Of a DNA stretch of 64,000 nt, positions 52,194 through 62,103 are shown in pieces. The DNA is taken from positions 522,546-586,545 of the forward strand of contig QCWE01000001.1 in NCBI GenBank assembly GCA_003149555.1, written 5' to 3'. Below the pieces are notes generated by a model. That model made no database searches. It was not told the origin of the DNA and saw only the letters and a program-made list of their open reading frames with translations. The position numbers were made by a program, and so were the translations under genes. Every line of letters begins with the position of its first letter. The first letter of the stretch is position 1. This stretch comes from Candidatus Aquiluna sp. XM-24bin5 (GTDB lineage Bacteria; Actinomycetota; Actinomycetia; Actinomycetales; Microbacteriaceae).

Positions 52194-54242
52194 ATGTTGG
52201 CGCAAAAATCTCAAGACCTCGCACCCCTAGGTATGACCCTGCTCGACGGTGGTGGGGTCTTTGGTGTTTGGTCAGAAACTGCGAGCGCCGTAAAGCTTCA
52301 CATTCTCGACCCGGAAGACACGGGCACAAGCATTCATGAGATACCTCTTGAGCAATCCGATGGTGGGATCTGGACTGCAGGAGATGACCGACTCAAGCGT
52401 GGCATCAAATATGTCCTACGAGCTGAGGGACCAGAGGGTCCAAGGCACGCATTCAACCCAGAGCGCAATCTTCTGGACCCCTACGCTCGAGGACTGGTTC
52501 GAGAGAGTCACAAGAGCTATCACTGTGTTGCCGTTGACACTTCCTTCGACTGGGAGGGCGTAGAGCAGCCCAATACTGAGCTTGGCAAAACAGTCATCTA
52601 TGAGGCACACGTCAGAGGACTCTCGAGGGTCAACCCCGCTATCCCAGAGGACATCCGCGGCTCCTACGCAGCGCTTGGACACCCAGCAACCATTGACCAC
52701 CTAACCTCGTTGGGCATCACAGCGGTAGAGCTACTGCCGATTCAGGCCTTTATTTCAGAGCCAAGGCTTGTGAACCTAGGGCTCATCAATTACTGGGGCT
52801 ACAACACCATCAATTTCTTTACTCCCCACATGCGGTACGCGTCGGAAGCGAAGCGAGCCCAGGGACCAGAGGCGATGCTCCTAGAGCTAAAGACTGCCAT
52901 CAGGGAGTTGCACCGCGCAGGCATTGAAGTGATTCTGGATGTGGTCTACAACCACACCGCAGAGGGCGGCCACAAGGGCCTGACCTACTCCTACCGCGGT
53001 CTTGATAACTCCAGCTACTACCGCCAGGATGATCAGGGTAACTATCACGACACCACTGGGTGTGGTAACTCGCTAAATTTCGGTCAGCCAATGGTGCAGC
53101 GGCTTATGCTCGACAGTCTTCGCTATTGGGTTGAAGAGCTGAAGATTGATGGCTTCCGCTTTGACTTGGCAGCAACTCTGGCCAGGGACGAGAACAATCA
53201 CTTCAGCCCTGAGCACCCGGTTCTTAGGGCAATGCAGGACGACCCGGTCATAAGCTCCGCAAAGCTAATTGTTGAACCCTGGGACGTTGGGATGGGCGGC
53301 TGGCAGACAGGTAACTTCCCTCCCGGATTCCCAGAGTGGAACGACCGCTTTCGCGACTCAGTAAGAAAGTTTTGGCTTCAAGATGTTGCCTCCTACCGCT
53401 CCTCTGGCAACCACCACAACGGTGTCCAGGAAATGGCAAGTCGCATTTCGGGCTCCCAAGATGTGGTGAGTGAGGGTTCTCCGCTTGGAACCGTGAACTT
53501 CATAACCGCGCACGACGGCTTCACGCTGTGGGACCTGGTCTCCTACAACGTCAAGCAGAACTCAGCTAACGGCGAGGGAAACCGTGACGGCGGCAACAAC
53601 AACCTCAGCTTCAACCACGGTCACGAAGGAGAGACCACGCAGAGTTCCGTAAATTTCGCAAGGCGAAAGGCAGCCAGAAACCTCATCGGTACGCTGCTGC
53701 TGTCATCGGGTGTCCCGATGATCACCGCTGGTGACGAAAGATTGAAGACCCAGGGCGGGAACAATAACGCCTACTGCCAAGACAACGTGATCACCTGGCA
53801 GAACTGGGATCAGGATCCTCACAGGCTCGATTTCCAAAAGACTGTCTCGCACCTAATCAAACTTCGCCACGAGATCCCCGCACTGCGATCAAGAGTCTTC
53901 ACAAAGCTAGATGAGCCAACGAAGGATTACGACCAGATGCTCTGGTTCTCCGTCCGCGGCGATGAGATGACTATTGAGGACTGGCATAACCCGGAGCGCA
54001 GGACCATTCAGCGCCTGACCTATCACCTCATGAACGATGGAACCAAGCAGGGGGTGCTGTTGGTGGTAAACGGCACCGAGGCAATCAAGAACGTTGCACT
54101 ACCAAAGCCCAAGGACGCTGCCGGCTTTGAACTGCTTTGGGATTCGGCACTGGAACTTCCGCCCAAAAGAGACCTCGTTTTGGCCCCTGGGGCTAAGCTC
54201 CGCATGGTCGAAACCAGCATGCAGCTATTTCGGGTTATCTAG
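52194..54242 (+). CDS. glgX: Glycogen debranching enzyme (GlgX type)
   Basis: GH13 isoamylase-type enzyme that removes side chains of glycogen. N-terminal CBM48 region (GVFGVWSETASAVKLHILDP), NYWGYNTINFFTPH, VVYNHTAEGG, nucleophile Asp in DGFRFDLAATL and acid Glu in LIVEPWDVG. 682 residues. ATG at 52194 with AAAGG upstream. It heads a glgX-glgE-glgB block and diverges from the desulfurase gene across 62 bases. Confidence 0.95.
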   Translation: MLAQKSQDLAPLGMTLLDGGGVFGVWSETASAVKLHILDPEDTGTSIHEIPLEQSDGGIWTAGDDRLKRGIKYVLRAEGPEGPRHAFNPERNLLDPYARGLVRESHKSYHCVAVDTSFDWEGVEQPNTELGKTVIYEAHVRGLSRVNPAIPEDIRGSYAALGHPATIDHLTSLGITAVELLPIQAFISEPRLVNLGLINYWGYNTINFFTPHMRYASEAKRAQGPEAMLLELKTAIRELHRAGIEVILDVVYNHTAEGGHKGLTYSYRGLDNSSYYRQDDQGNYHDTTGCGNSLNFGQPMVQRLMLDSLRYWVEELKIDGFRFDLAATLARDENNHFSPEHPVLRAMQDDPVISSAKLIVEPWDVGMGGWQTGNFPPGFPEWNDRFRDSVRKFWLQDVASYRSSGNHHNGVQEMASRISGSQDVVSEGSPLGTVNFITAHDGFTLWDLVSYNVKQNSANGEGNRDGGNNNLSFNHGHEGETTQSSVNFARRKAARNLIGTLLLSSGVPMITAGDERLKTQGGNNNAYCQDNVITWQNWDQDPHRLDFQKTVSHLIKLRHEIPALRSRVFTKLDEPTKDYDQMLWFSVRGDEMTIEDWHNPERRTIQRLTYHLMNDGTKQGVLLVVNGTEAIKNVALPKPKDAAGFELLWDSALELPPKRDLVLAPGAKLRMVETSMQLFRVI

Positions 54243-54292
54243 CTTGGCGGGCCTTTTTCTTTGGTTATCACCGTGGCCCTTAGTAAATTGGG

Positions 54293-56278
54293 GTGGTGGA
54301 TAAAGCTGAATACGCGGTTGGGCGCTTCCCAATAGTCGCTACCTGGCCGGTCGTTGACGGTGGCCGATACCCCGTCAAGGCATTTGATGGTGAGGTCCTT
54401 GAATTTGGAGCAACCGCATTCAGAGAGGGCCATGACAGGCTTGCAGTGGAGCTTGTGCTCACCTCACCTGCAGGCAAAACCACTCGCCACAGGATGCAAC
54501 CGGGAAAGCCTGGGCTTGATCAGTGGATCACGAAAATCCAGCTAACCGAGGTTGGAACCTATCGCTACCAGATATCTGCCTGGGACGATGAGTTTGCCTC
54601 GTGGGAGCATGCCACCGGGGTAAAACTCGAGGCTGGCGCGGATGAAGAGTTGATGATCCTTGAGGGGAAAAACTTAATCAGCCGAATTGCAGCTGGCAAG
54701 GCGAAAACCACCGCTCAAAAGTTTGATGCGGTCATCAAGATTCTTGAAGACAAAAAACTCAAGCCGCAGGAGAAGTTTGAGAAGGCACTCGCCTCAGGGT
54801 TATCCGACCTTGCGAACAAGCACCCGCTACGCGAGCGTGAGACTCTCTCCGACGCTGTGTCGATCCTCTGCGAGAGAAAGCTTGCGGGGAGCGGGAGTTG
54901 GTATGAGTTCTTCCCGCGCTCAGAGGGTGCAAAGCAGAACCGTGATGGCAGCTGGGTCTCGGGAACATTCAAGAGCGCAACAAAGAGCCTTCAACGGGTT
55001 GCGGATATGGGATTTGAGGTTCTCTACCTCCCGCCCATCCACCCAATCGGAACCACCCACCGCAAGGGAAAGAACAACACCCTCGTGGCAGAGAAGGGAG
55101 ATCCTGGTTCCCCCTGGGCAATCGGGAGCAAAGAGGGTGGCCATGACACCGTTCATCCCGACCTTGGAACCGAAAAGGACTTCGCGGCGTTTGTGAAGGC
55201 CGCAGGCAAACTTGGTATCGAAGTTGCGATGGACCTGGCTCTTCAGGCCTCTCCCGACCACCCATGGGTGAAGACAAACCCGGAGTGGTTCACCACCAGG
55301 GCCGACGGTACCATCGCATACGCAGAGAATCCTCCAAAGAAATATCAGGACATCTACCCGATCAACTTTGACCAGGACCCACAGGGGATCCACGTCGAGG
55401 TCATGAGGGTCTTGGAGAAGTGGATTTCCCTCGGCGTAAAGATCTTCAGGGTCGATAACCCCCACACCAAAACCGTCGAGTTTTGGCAAAAGCTCATCGC
55501 CGAGGTCAACGCCAAGCACCCCGATGTAATTTTCCTCGCAGAGGCGTTTACGCGCCCGGCAATGATGCACACGCTCGGAAAAATCGGATTCCAGCAGTCC
55601 TACTGCTACTTCGCATGGCGCAATACAAAGAATGAACTAACCGGCTATCTCAACGAACTGGCGCACGAGTCTGCAGATTTCTTTAGGCCAAGTTTCTGGG
55701 TGAATACCCCCGATATCCTCACCGAATATTTGCAGTTTGGCGGCAGACCCGCATTCAAGATTCGCGCCACCATCGCAGCCACCGCAGGCCCAAGCTGGGG
55801 CATGTATTCAGGCTTTGAGCTTTACGAGGCAGTTGCTCGTCCCGGCAGCGAAGAGAACATTGACAACGAAAAGTATGAATACAAGTCACGAGACTTTGTA
55901 GGCAGTGAGGATAGGGGCGTAAGCCTCGCGCCTCGCATCAGGCTGCTAAACAAGATCCGCAAGGAAAACCCAGCACTGGGTCAGCTGAGAAACATCACCA
56001 CCCACTACAGCGACGATGAGCATATCTTGGTTTACGCAAAGCGGCTGGAACCCGAGTTCAACTCGGGCAAAGACAACACAGTGATTGTGGTTGTGAACAC
56101 CGACCCGCACTCTGTTCGAGAGACCATGGTGCACCTCGACCTGTTGGCACTTGACCTACCGAACAGCTTCGAAGTTGAGGACCTAATCTCGGGTAAGAAG
56201 TTCAGCTGGGGCGAGCACAACTTTGTTCGCCTCGATTCCTTCAGTGAACCTGCCCACGTCCTCAGGGTGGTGCGATGA
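54293..56278 (+). CDS. glgE: Alpha-1,4-glucan:maltose-1-phosphate maltosyltransferase
   Basis: Extends alpha-glucan with maltosyl units from maltose 1-phosphate in the actinobacterial GlgE pathway. Nucleophile Asp in IFRVDNPHTKT, acid Glu in FLAEAFTRP, and the GH13_3 markers YLPPIHPIGTTHRKGKNN and PSWGMYSGFEL. 661 residues. Two GTG codons lie at 54293 and 54296. TAAATT six bases before the second suggests a leaderless start at 54296. The stop overlaps glgB in ATGA. Confidence 0.96.
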   Translation: MVDKAEYAVGRFPIVATWPVVDGGRYPVKAFDGEVLEFGATAFREGHDRLAVELVLTSPAGKTTRHRMQPGKPGLDQWITKIQLTEVGTYRYQISAWDDEFASWEHATGVKLEAGADEELMILEGKNLISRIAAGKAKTTAQKFDAVIKILEDKKLKPQEKFEKALASGLSDLANKHPLRERETLSDAVSILCERKLAGSGSWYEFFPRSEGAKQNRDGSWVSGTFKSATKSLQRVADMGFEVLYLPPIHPIGTTHRKGKNNTLVAEKGDPGSPWAIGSKEGGHDTVHPDLGTEKDFAAFVKAAGKLGIEVAMDLALQASPDHPWVKTNPEWFTTRADGTIAYAENPPKKYQDIYPINFDQDPQGIHVEVMRVLEKWISLGVKIFRVDNPHTKTVEFWQKLIAEVNAKHPDVIFLAEAFTRPAMMHTLGKIGFQQSYCYFAWRNTKNELTGYLNELAHESADFFRPSFWVNTPDILTEYLQFGGRPAFKIRATIAATAGPSWGMYSGFELYEAVARPGSEENIDNEKYEYKSRDFVGSEDRGVSLAPRIRLLNKIRKENPALGQLRNITTHYSDDEHILVYAKRLEPEFNSGKDNTVIVVVNTDPHSVRETMVHLDLLALDLPNSFEVEDLISGKKFSWGEHNFVRLDSFSEPAHVLRVVR

Positions 56279-58428
56279 GGCTCGATGACTCGGTTTATGA
56301 GCAGCTTGCGCACGGTTCTCATCACTCGCCGCACGATTTCTTAGGCGTTCACCCAGAGGGTAAAGGCTGGGTGATCCGAGCTCTCAGGCCACTTGCAAAG
56401 TCAGTGACTGCAAAGACAAAGACCAAGTCCATCGCTCTCGAGCATGTCCATGCAGGAGTATGGGAAGCGAGGGGAAAGACGAAGGCTCTCGACTACAGGC
56501 TGGTTACTGACTACGAGGGCTCTACGTGGGCTACAGCAGACTCATACAGTTTCCTACCCATGATTGGCGAGCTGGACCTACACCTGATTGCGGAGGGGCG
56601 TCACGAGGAACTCTGGAGGGTCCTCGGCTCACATGTAATTGAGACGAAGGACGCGATCGGTAAGATTTCTGGCGTCAGCTTCAAGGTCTGGGCACCCAAT
56701 GCATCTGCAGTCCGGGTGGTTGGTGATTTCAACTCCTGGGACGGGACAGCGCATGCAATGCGTTCGCTTGGCTCGAGCGGTGTTTGGGAGCTGTTTATTC
56801 CAGACCTGGGACCAGGAACGCTCTACAAGTATCAGATTCGGACTCGTCATGGTCAGTGGATTACGAAGATTGACCCAATGGCGCGGAGCTTTGAGATTCC
56901 TCCAGCAACTTCATCCATAGTTGAGAAATCGAGCTACAGCTGGGGTGACGGGGCTTGGATGAAGCAGCGGGCTAAGCGCGATGCAATGCGCTCCCCCATG
57001 TCTACCTACGAGCTGCACCTCGGCTCGTGGCGAGGGGCAAAGAACTATCGTGAGCTGGCGCCAGAGCTAATTGGACACATCAAATACCTTGGTTTCACTC
57101 ACGTAGAGTTCATGCCTCTTGCGGAGCACCCTTTTGGTGGTAGCTGGGGCTATCAGGTCACCGGCTACTTCGCACCGACCTCTCGATTTGGAACCCCAGA
57201 TGACTTTAGATATCTGGTTGACCAGCTCCACCAGGCGGGTATCGGGGTCATCATGGACTGGGTCCCTGCGCACTTTCCAAAGGACGATTGGGCCCTAGCT
57301 CGGTTTGATGGTGAGCCGCTCTATGAGGATGCGGATCCACGAAGGGGCGATCATCCTGACTGGGGCACTCACGTATTCAATTTCGGCAGAACCGAGGTAA
57401 AGAACTTTCTGGTAGCGAATGCCCTTTACTGGCTGGAGGAGTTCCACATCGACGGGCTTCGTGTTGATGCGGTGGCATCGATGCTCTACCTGGATTACTC
57501 ACGCGAAGATGGCGAGTGGCTACCAAATGTCTTCGGCGGCAGGGAAAACCTCGACGCAATCAGCTTCCTGCAGGAGACAAATGCGACTGCGTATCGCAGA
57601 AACCCCGGCATCATGATGATTGCTGAGGAGTCAACCGCTTTCGCGGGCGTGAGCTCCCCCACCGACACAGGTGGTCTGGGCTTTGGGTTCAAATGGAACA
57701 TGGGCTGGATGCACGATTCCCTGCAGTACATCGAGAGAGACCCGATGTATCGCTCTCACCACCACGGAGAAATAACCTTCTCGATGCTCTACGCCTATGA
57801 CGAGAAGTTCGTGCTACCGATCAGTCATGACGAGGTAGTCCACGGCAAGGGATCGCTACTGGCCAAGATGCCCGGTGATCACTGGCAGAAACTTGCAAAC
57901 ATGCGCGTCTACCTGGCATTTATGTGGACTCACCCGGGAAAGAAGCTGCTTTTTATGGGCCAGGAATTTGCCCAACCCTCCGAGTGGAGCGAATCTAGGG
58001 AGCTTGACTGGTGGCTCACCGACCACGCTCCTCACCGCGGCATCCAGCAACTGGTGGCGGATTTGAATTCCCTTTATGCCAAGCATCCCGAGCTGTGGGA
58101 GCTCGACCATGACCCTGCAGGTTTCCGCTGGATCGATGGCGGTGATGCGAACAGAAATCTACTGAGCTTCATCCGAGAGGATTCTTCTGGTAACCAACTA
58201 GTGGTTATTGTCAATTTCGCAGGCAACCCTCACCACGACGTCGTCTTGGGTGTGGACAACGCAGGTGACTACCGGGAGCTTCTCAATACCGACGCTGAGA
58301 CCTACGGGGGCTCCGGGCACGGAAACCTTGGCAAGATTTCAACGAGCCCGATTCAATCGCATGGAAGCCCAAACTCGCTCGTACTTAGCGTGCCGCCGCT
58401 TGGCGCCTTGGTTCTCCAGAAGATCTAG
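56275..58428 (+). CDS. glgB: 1,4-alpha-glucan branching enzyme
   Basis: Makes alpha-1,6 branches. N-terminal domain (HSPHDFLGVHPEGKG), CBM48 (FKVWAPNASAVRVVGDFN), nucleophile Asp in DGLRVDAVASMLY and acid Glu in MMIAEESTAF, C-terminal beta domain. 717 residues. It is coupled to glgE by a four-base overlap, the pair that builds branched glucan from maltose 1-phosphate. It ends in a CTAG shared with the convergent gene. Confidence 0.97.
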   Translation: MRLDDSVYEQLAHGSHHSPHDFLGVHPEGKGWVIRALRPLAKSVTAKTKTKSIALEHVHAGVWEARGKTKALDYRLVTDYEGSTWATADSYSFLPMIGELDLHLIAEGRHEELWRVLGSHVIETKDAIGKISGVSFKVWAPNASAVRVVGDFNSWDGTAHAMRSLGSSGVWELFIPDLGPGTLYKYQIRTRHGQWITKIDPMARSFEIPPATSSIVEKSSYSWGDGAWMKQRAKRDAMRSPMSTYELHLGSWRGAKNYRELAPELIGHIKYLGFTHVEFMPLAEHPFGGSWGYQVTGYFAPTSRFGTPDDFRYLVDQLHQAGIGVIMDWVPAHFPKDDWALARFDGEPLYEDADPRRGDHPDWGTHVFNFGRTEVKNFLVANALYWLEEFHIDGLRVDAVASMLYLDYSREDGEWLPNVFGGRENLDAISFLQETNATAYRRNPGIMMIAEESTAFAGVSSPTDTGGLGFGFKWNMGWMHDSLQYIERDPMYRSHHHGEITFSMLYAYDEKFVLPISHDEVVHGKGSLLAKMPGDHWQKLANMRVYLAFMWTHPGKKLLFMGQEFAQPSEWSESRELDWWLTDHAPHRGIQQLVADLNSLYAKHPELWELDHDPAGFRWIDGGDANRNLLSFIREDSSGNQLVVIVNFAGNPHHDVVLGVDNAGDYRELLNTDAETYGGSGHGNLGKISTSPIQSHGSPNSLVLSVPPLGALVLQKI

Positions 58429-59273
58429 AACATTAGCGATGCTAGGCGCCTGCGGGCTGCTAGCACTGCAGGGTGGTCGTTTCCCAAGATCATAAAAAGC
58501 TTCAACAGTCTGTCTCTGATTTGATCTCGGTCTTCGATGCGCTCTGCGAAGAGCCCAAGCAGGTGCTCAAAGGCTCCTTCGGCATTGTTTGACGCCAAGA
58601 GCTGATCAGCACCAAGCATCGCTGCCTCGAGCTCCGAAAGTTTTTCCTGGCCTTGGAGGCGCATCATCAGCTCGACCTGCGCAAGGCCGGCATGAGCTTC
58701 CTGGTCATTTGGATACTCGACCAAAATTTTTTCGTAGGTTGACTTTGCACCCTGGAGGTTCCCCTCCTCGATTAGGGCAAAAGCCGCCTGGTGCTCGGGA
58801 CTGAGTTCTTTCTCAGGCTCGGGATTAGCTGCGGGCTGGTTGGATACTTTGACAGTGCCAGTTATGTTGTTTTGCTTTGCCAACTGCAACACCTGAGAGA
58901 GCACCTGTAAAAACTGCTCCTGAGCGATGTTTCCCTGGAAGAGGGGCGCAGGCTGCCCAGCCAAGATAGCGAGCATCGCTGGCGCCATGCTGACACCGAC
59001 CGCCTGAGCGAGCTGCGGGGTCTTTGACATGCTGATCTCAATGCCTGCGAAGCGGCCCTCACTCGCCTCAAGGGTCTTTATCAAAAGAGCTCTAACTGAT
59101 GCCGAGTCGGGGCTTTCATCACTGATGAGGACCAGCACCGGCACCTTTTCACTGAGCTTGAGATAGTCCCTAAGCTTCTGCTCATCTCCGGATACCAACC
59201 ACGCAGAGACGGTGTTACCGCCGTCTTCATCGGATAATTTGGAAAGATCGAAGGCGTTGCCAAATTCAGTCAT
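58425..59273 (-). CDS. Thioredoxin-fold/TPR co-chaperone-like protein (CnoX-like)
   Basis: 282 residues: a thioredoxin-like N-terminal domain (about 1-130) that lacks the CxxC motif (LVLISDESPDSASVRALL at that position), a Pro/Glu linker, then tetratricopeptide-like helices (residues about 165-280). The layout is that of CnoX/YbbN proteins. Actinobacterial homologues also sit near glgB. TAATG overlap joins it to the upstream membrane protein. Without cysteines a redox role is excluded, and a holdase or adaptor role is possible. Confidence 0.8.
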   Translation of the reverse strand: MTEFGNAFDLSKLSDEDGGNTVSAWLVSGDEQKLRDYLKLSEKVPVLVLISDESPDSASVRALLIKTLEASEGRFAGIEISMSKTPQLAQAVGVSMAPAMLAILAGQPAPLFQGNIAQEQFLQVLSQVLQLAKQNNITGTVKVSNQPAANPEPEKELSPEHQAAFALIEEGNLQGAKSTYEKILVEYPNDQEAHAGLAQVELMMRLQGQEKLSELEAAMLGADQLLASNNAEGAFEHLLGLFAERIEDRDQIRDRLLKLFMILGNDHPAVLAARRRLASLMF

Positions 59274-60976
59274 TATGACCCTAAGGCTACCGCGGTCAGC
59301 AGCTGCTGAGTCGCGCCAAGCAGCCTAACCTGTGCCTCTGAGCCGGTCGCTGGAACATGGAATAGCAGCATTGCTCCGTACCGAGTCTCAATTCCAGTTG
59401 CGGAGCCGCTTGTGCCAAGAAGTATCGCCTCATCTCCGGCAATGGCAACTGCATCCCCCGGTTCCTTCGGGATGATTGTGTAGGTATCAATCATGTACAG
59501 CCCAACCAGCGCCCCACCATCGAGGGTGGAAAGCAAAACAATGGGATCTTCCGTAAGTTCATGTGCAAAATCCAAGTTTGCATTGCTGAGGGTCTCAGCG
59601 AGACCCTGCTGCACTGACGCAACATCCTTGATGTAGTCGTTGTTGGGGTCGACTATGTCCACCCATAGAGAATCAACACCGTTATTCAGCAAGTCCCCAA
59701 CCGCATCCCCCAACAAACTTGGAGAGACCATCAAGAAACGGTTATCGAGCTTGAGAGCATTCGCGCCAGTTAGCTCAGACGCAACGTCTGGGAACTTTGT
59801 TCCTGGCAATAGAGCCATGTACTGAAAGAGCTTGTATTGCTCCCTAGGCCCCTCTTGTCTCAGCACCAACATTTGAAGCTGTTCATCGCCAGTCACAACC
59901 ATTACGTTTCTTGGCCAGGTGTCAGTAGCAGGTGGCAGAAAGAGTTGAATCGGGCCTTCAAGGACTGGATCGAGAGAGCCCTCTCCATCCTCGAGTCTGG
60001 AAACTAGGTTGTAAGCGAAGCGCCTCATCTCTAAGGCGGGGCCGGTAACCCTCGTCTCCAAAGACTCACGGTCGTTGTTCTCATCCGCAACCCTTACGAC
60101 CTCGGCGATGTCAGCCAGAATGTCGCTCACCTGGGTCTTCGTTAGGGCAGGGGTGAGGACCCCGGGGCTAGCCAGCGGGCTGGGCGACAGCACTGGGCTT
60201 TCGTATTCCGCGACGCAACCCGTTAGCAGTGCGCTGCTTAGCCCTAAGGCAATAAAAGCGTCAGGGCGCAATGCCCTACGGCCGCGACGAGGGCTGGTGC
60301 CTGCTTGAGAAACAGCTCGCCGTGGCGCTCTCCTTCGCGGTGGCTTTGGACCTCTGCGCCTGGATGAGCGATGTTTATTGGCAAAACCAATTGCAGCCCA
60401 GAGGCCAGCAATCGAACCGAGAGCCATAAGCCCGACTCCCACGTATGTGATTGGGGGTATCTCAACCTGCTCATCTGGAATGTCCCACTCGATCGAAATG
60501 CTTCGCGGAGCTAGCTCCAGTCCGTTAGAGGCCACAAGTATGGCGGTCTGGTTGTCTGGCTCGATATCCAGAGAAACACGAGAGCGGCCCGCAACCTCCG
60601 TGATCCACAGGTCAGACCCTTCCGGGGTAACCAGGTTTCCATTGCCGCTAACCAGCACCTCGGCTAACTCGGCGGTCTCACGCGCGATGTCGATGCTAAG
60701 CCGCAGTTCCACATAAGGGCTCCCCTCCAGCCACGACACCAAATCACTCTCGCGAGCGGTAGCGATGAAGATTTCACCACCGCGAACAGTGATTTGAGGA
60801 CTTGCGCTATAGGCAGTGAGGAGCTTGTTAGGGATTATGACGTAGGTGGTTGGCTGATCCAGCTGCTGGGAGGCGATAATCGTCTCAATTGGGGTGTTTT
60901 CAACCTGATTGACAACCCCGATGCTGCCCGCTGTCAGTCCCCCTACGAATAGGACGAGGGCAAGCCAAAAGCGCAT
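59273..60976 (-). CDS. Two-part membrane protein with an internal lipobox
   Basis: 567 residues of unknown function. A signal-anchor lies at about 1-22, followed by an extracytoplasmic domain (23-175) and a membrane helix (ITYVGVGLMALGSIAGLW). A strongly basic Arg/Pro linker follows, then a second hydrophobic stretch ending in the lipobox LLTGC. Thereafter comes a second extracytoplasmic domain of about 300 residues rich in acidic and aliphatic residues. The layout suggests fusion of a membrane protein with a lipoprotein. ATG at 60976 has GGAG 8 bases upstream. I see no enzyme motif. Confidence 0.7.
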   Translation of the reverse strand: MRFWLALVLFVGGLTAGSIGVVNQVENTPIETIIASQQLDQPTTYVIIPNKLLTAYSASPQITVRGGEIFIATARESDLVSWLEGSPYVELRLSIDIARETAELAEVLVSGNGNLVTPEGSDLWITEVAGRSRVSLDIEPDNQTAILVASNGLELAPRSISIEWDIPDEQVEIPPITYVGVGLMALGSIAGLWAAIGFANKHRSSRRRGPKPPRRRAPRRAVSQAGTSPRRGRRALRPDAFIALGLSSALLTGCVAEYESPVLSPSPLASPGVLTPALTKTQVSDILADIAEVVRVADENNDRESLETRVTGPALEMRRFAYNLVSRLEDGEGSLDPVLEGPIQLFLPPATDTWPRNVMVVTGDEQLQMLVLRQEGPREQYKLFQYMALLPGTKFPDVASELTGANALKLDNRFLMVSPSLLGDAVGDLLNNGVDSLWVDIVDPNNDYIKDVASVQQGLAETLSNANLDFAHELTEDPIVLLSTLDGGALVGLYMIDTYTIIPKEPGDAVAIAGDEAILLGTSGSATGIETRYGAMLLFHVPATGSEAQVRLLGATQQLLTAVALGS

Positions 60977-61040
60977 GTGATTAGCTCCGAGTAGACTTTG
61001 CTAGCTCGCAAAAGTTTAGTCGCACATCGGGGGTTATCTC

Positions 61041-62099
61041 TTGGCAGCAAATTCTCGCTTTGAGATCGTTCGTCGCGGCTACGACCCTCAGCCTGTCGAG
61101 CGTGAGCTCAAATCGCTAAACGCTGAGCTTGTCAGACTCAAAGAGCAGAATTCCGAGCTGCAACAGCAGGTCGCAGACTTGGCGCAAAAGCTAGCTGACG
61201 CCGATGTTGAAATAGGCCTCAGAACCCAACCCAGCTATTCAGCTTTGGGCACCAAGGCTTCATCCCTACTCTCCACGGCAGAGCAGGTCGCGCTTGAGCT
61301 TGGAGAAAAGGCTCGAGAGGAAGCTCGCGTGCTAGTTGAAACCGCTGAGGCGGAGCTTTTCGCCAAAACTGAAGAAGTCGAGAGGCGATATCAGGAGCAG
61401 CTGGATGCTGCTGAGAGGCGCTCGGCAAGGAGAATTTCAGAGGCCACCATCGAGGCCGAGCAGATTGTCGCTAAGGCTGAGCGCACAGCAAACGGTTTGA
61501 TTGCTACCGCTGAGGCCGAGGCCGGCAGATTACGAGGCCAGGTTGCGACCGAAATTGCGGCGATGCGCACCACAGCAAAGCGCGAGCTCGAGGCACGTGA
61601 GCAGGAACTCGAGGCAAAATATGCATCTAAAGAGTTTTTGCTCACCTCGGACATCGACATTGACGACAAGCGCAAGGAAAAACTGCTTGCAGAGCTCGAA
61701 GCGCAGATTGCCCAGCGTCGAAAAGATGCAGAGACTGAATACCTGGCAAAGCACAACGAGGCCGTCCGTCAGACCCAGCAGTACTTGGAGTCGGCCCAAA
61801 AGGACATCACAGACTTGAAGCAAGCGGCAAAAACCTTGCGACTCGAGGTTGAAACCCTAGAGCTGGAGACTTCTAAGACCCAGGCTCGAATGCTTGCGGA
61901 AGCTCGGGAGAAGGCTGAATCTCTGGTCAGATCAGCTGAGCTCGAGGCAGTTGCAATGGGCTCAAAGGCACAGGATGAGGCAGCAAACCTTGTTCGCAAT
62001 GCACGTGCAGAGCTCGCTGAGCTTGAGAACAAAGTGCTGTCAAGCAAGACTTATCTAGAAAACCTGCGTAGCGTGGTTGCAGAGCTAGAAAAGGACTAG
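61041..62099 (+). CDS. DivIVA-like coiled-coil protein
   Basis: 352 residues, almost wholly helical. The N-terminal FEIVRRGYDPQPVERELKSL is a DivIVA-type membrane-targeting segment, followed by long Ala/Glu/Lys/Arg heptad stretches from residue 25 to the end, broken at about 70-80 and 195-205. Such proteins organise polar growth or septation in actinobacteria. It is not the housekeeping Wag31, which sits near ftsZ. TTG start at 61041 with GGGGG 7 bases upstream. The AI-2E permease gene follows after 4 bases. Confidence 0.8.
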   Translation: MAANSRFEIVRRGYDPQPVERELKSLNAELVRLKEQNSELQQQVADLAQKLADADVEIGLRTQPSYSALGTKASSLLSTAEQVALELGEKAREEARVLVETAEAELFAKTEEVERRYQEQLDAAERRSARRISEATIEAEQIVAKAERTANGLIATAEAEAGRLRGQVATEIAAMRTTAKRELEAREQELEAKYASKEFLLTSDIDIDDKRKEKLLAELEAQIAQRRKDAETEYLAKHNEAVRQTQQYLESAQKDITDLKQAAKTLRLEVETLELETSKTQARMLAEAREKAESLVRSAELEAVAMGSKAQDEAANLVRNARAELAELENKVLSSKTYLENLRSVVAELEKD

Positions 62100-62103
62100 G
62101 TAG

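Noticed and set aside
52132..52329. Longer N-terminus of the cysteine desulfurase (66 further codons)
   Set aside because: It runs into glgX on the other strand, is basic and of no family pattern. MPVFLDHAATTP is the normal start.
54243..54292. GGCGGGCC followed by TTTTT as a glgX terminator
   Set aside because: I could not find a left arm that pairs well with the GC stretch, so the T-run alone does not support it.
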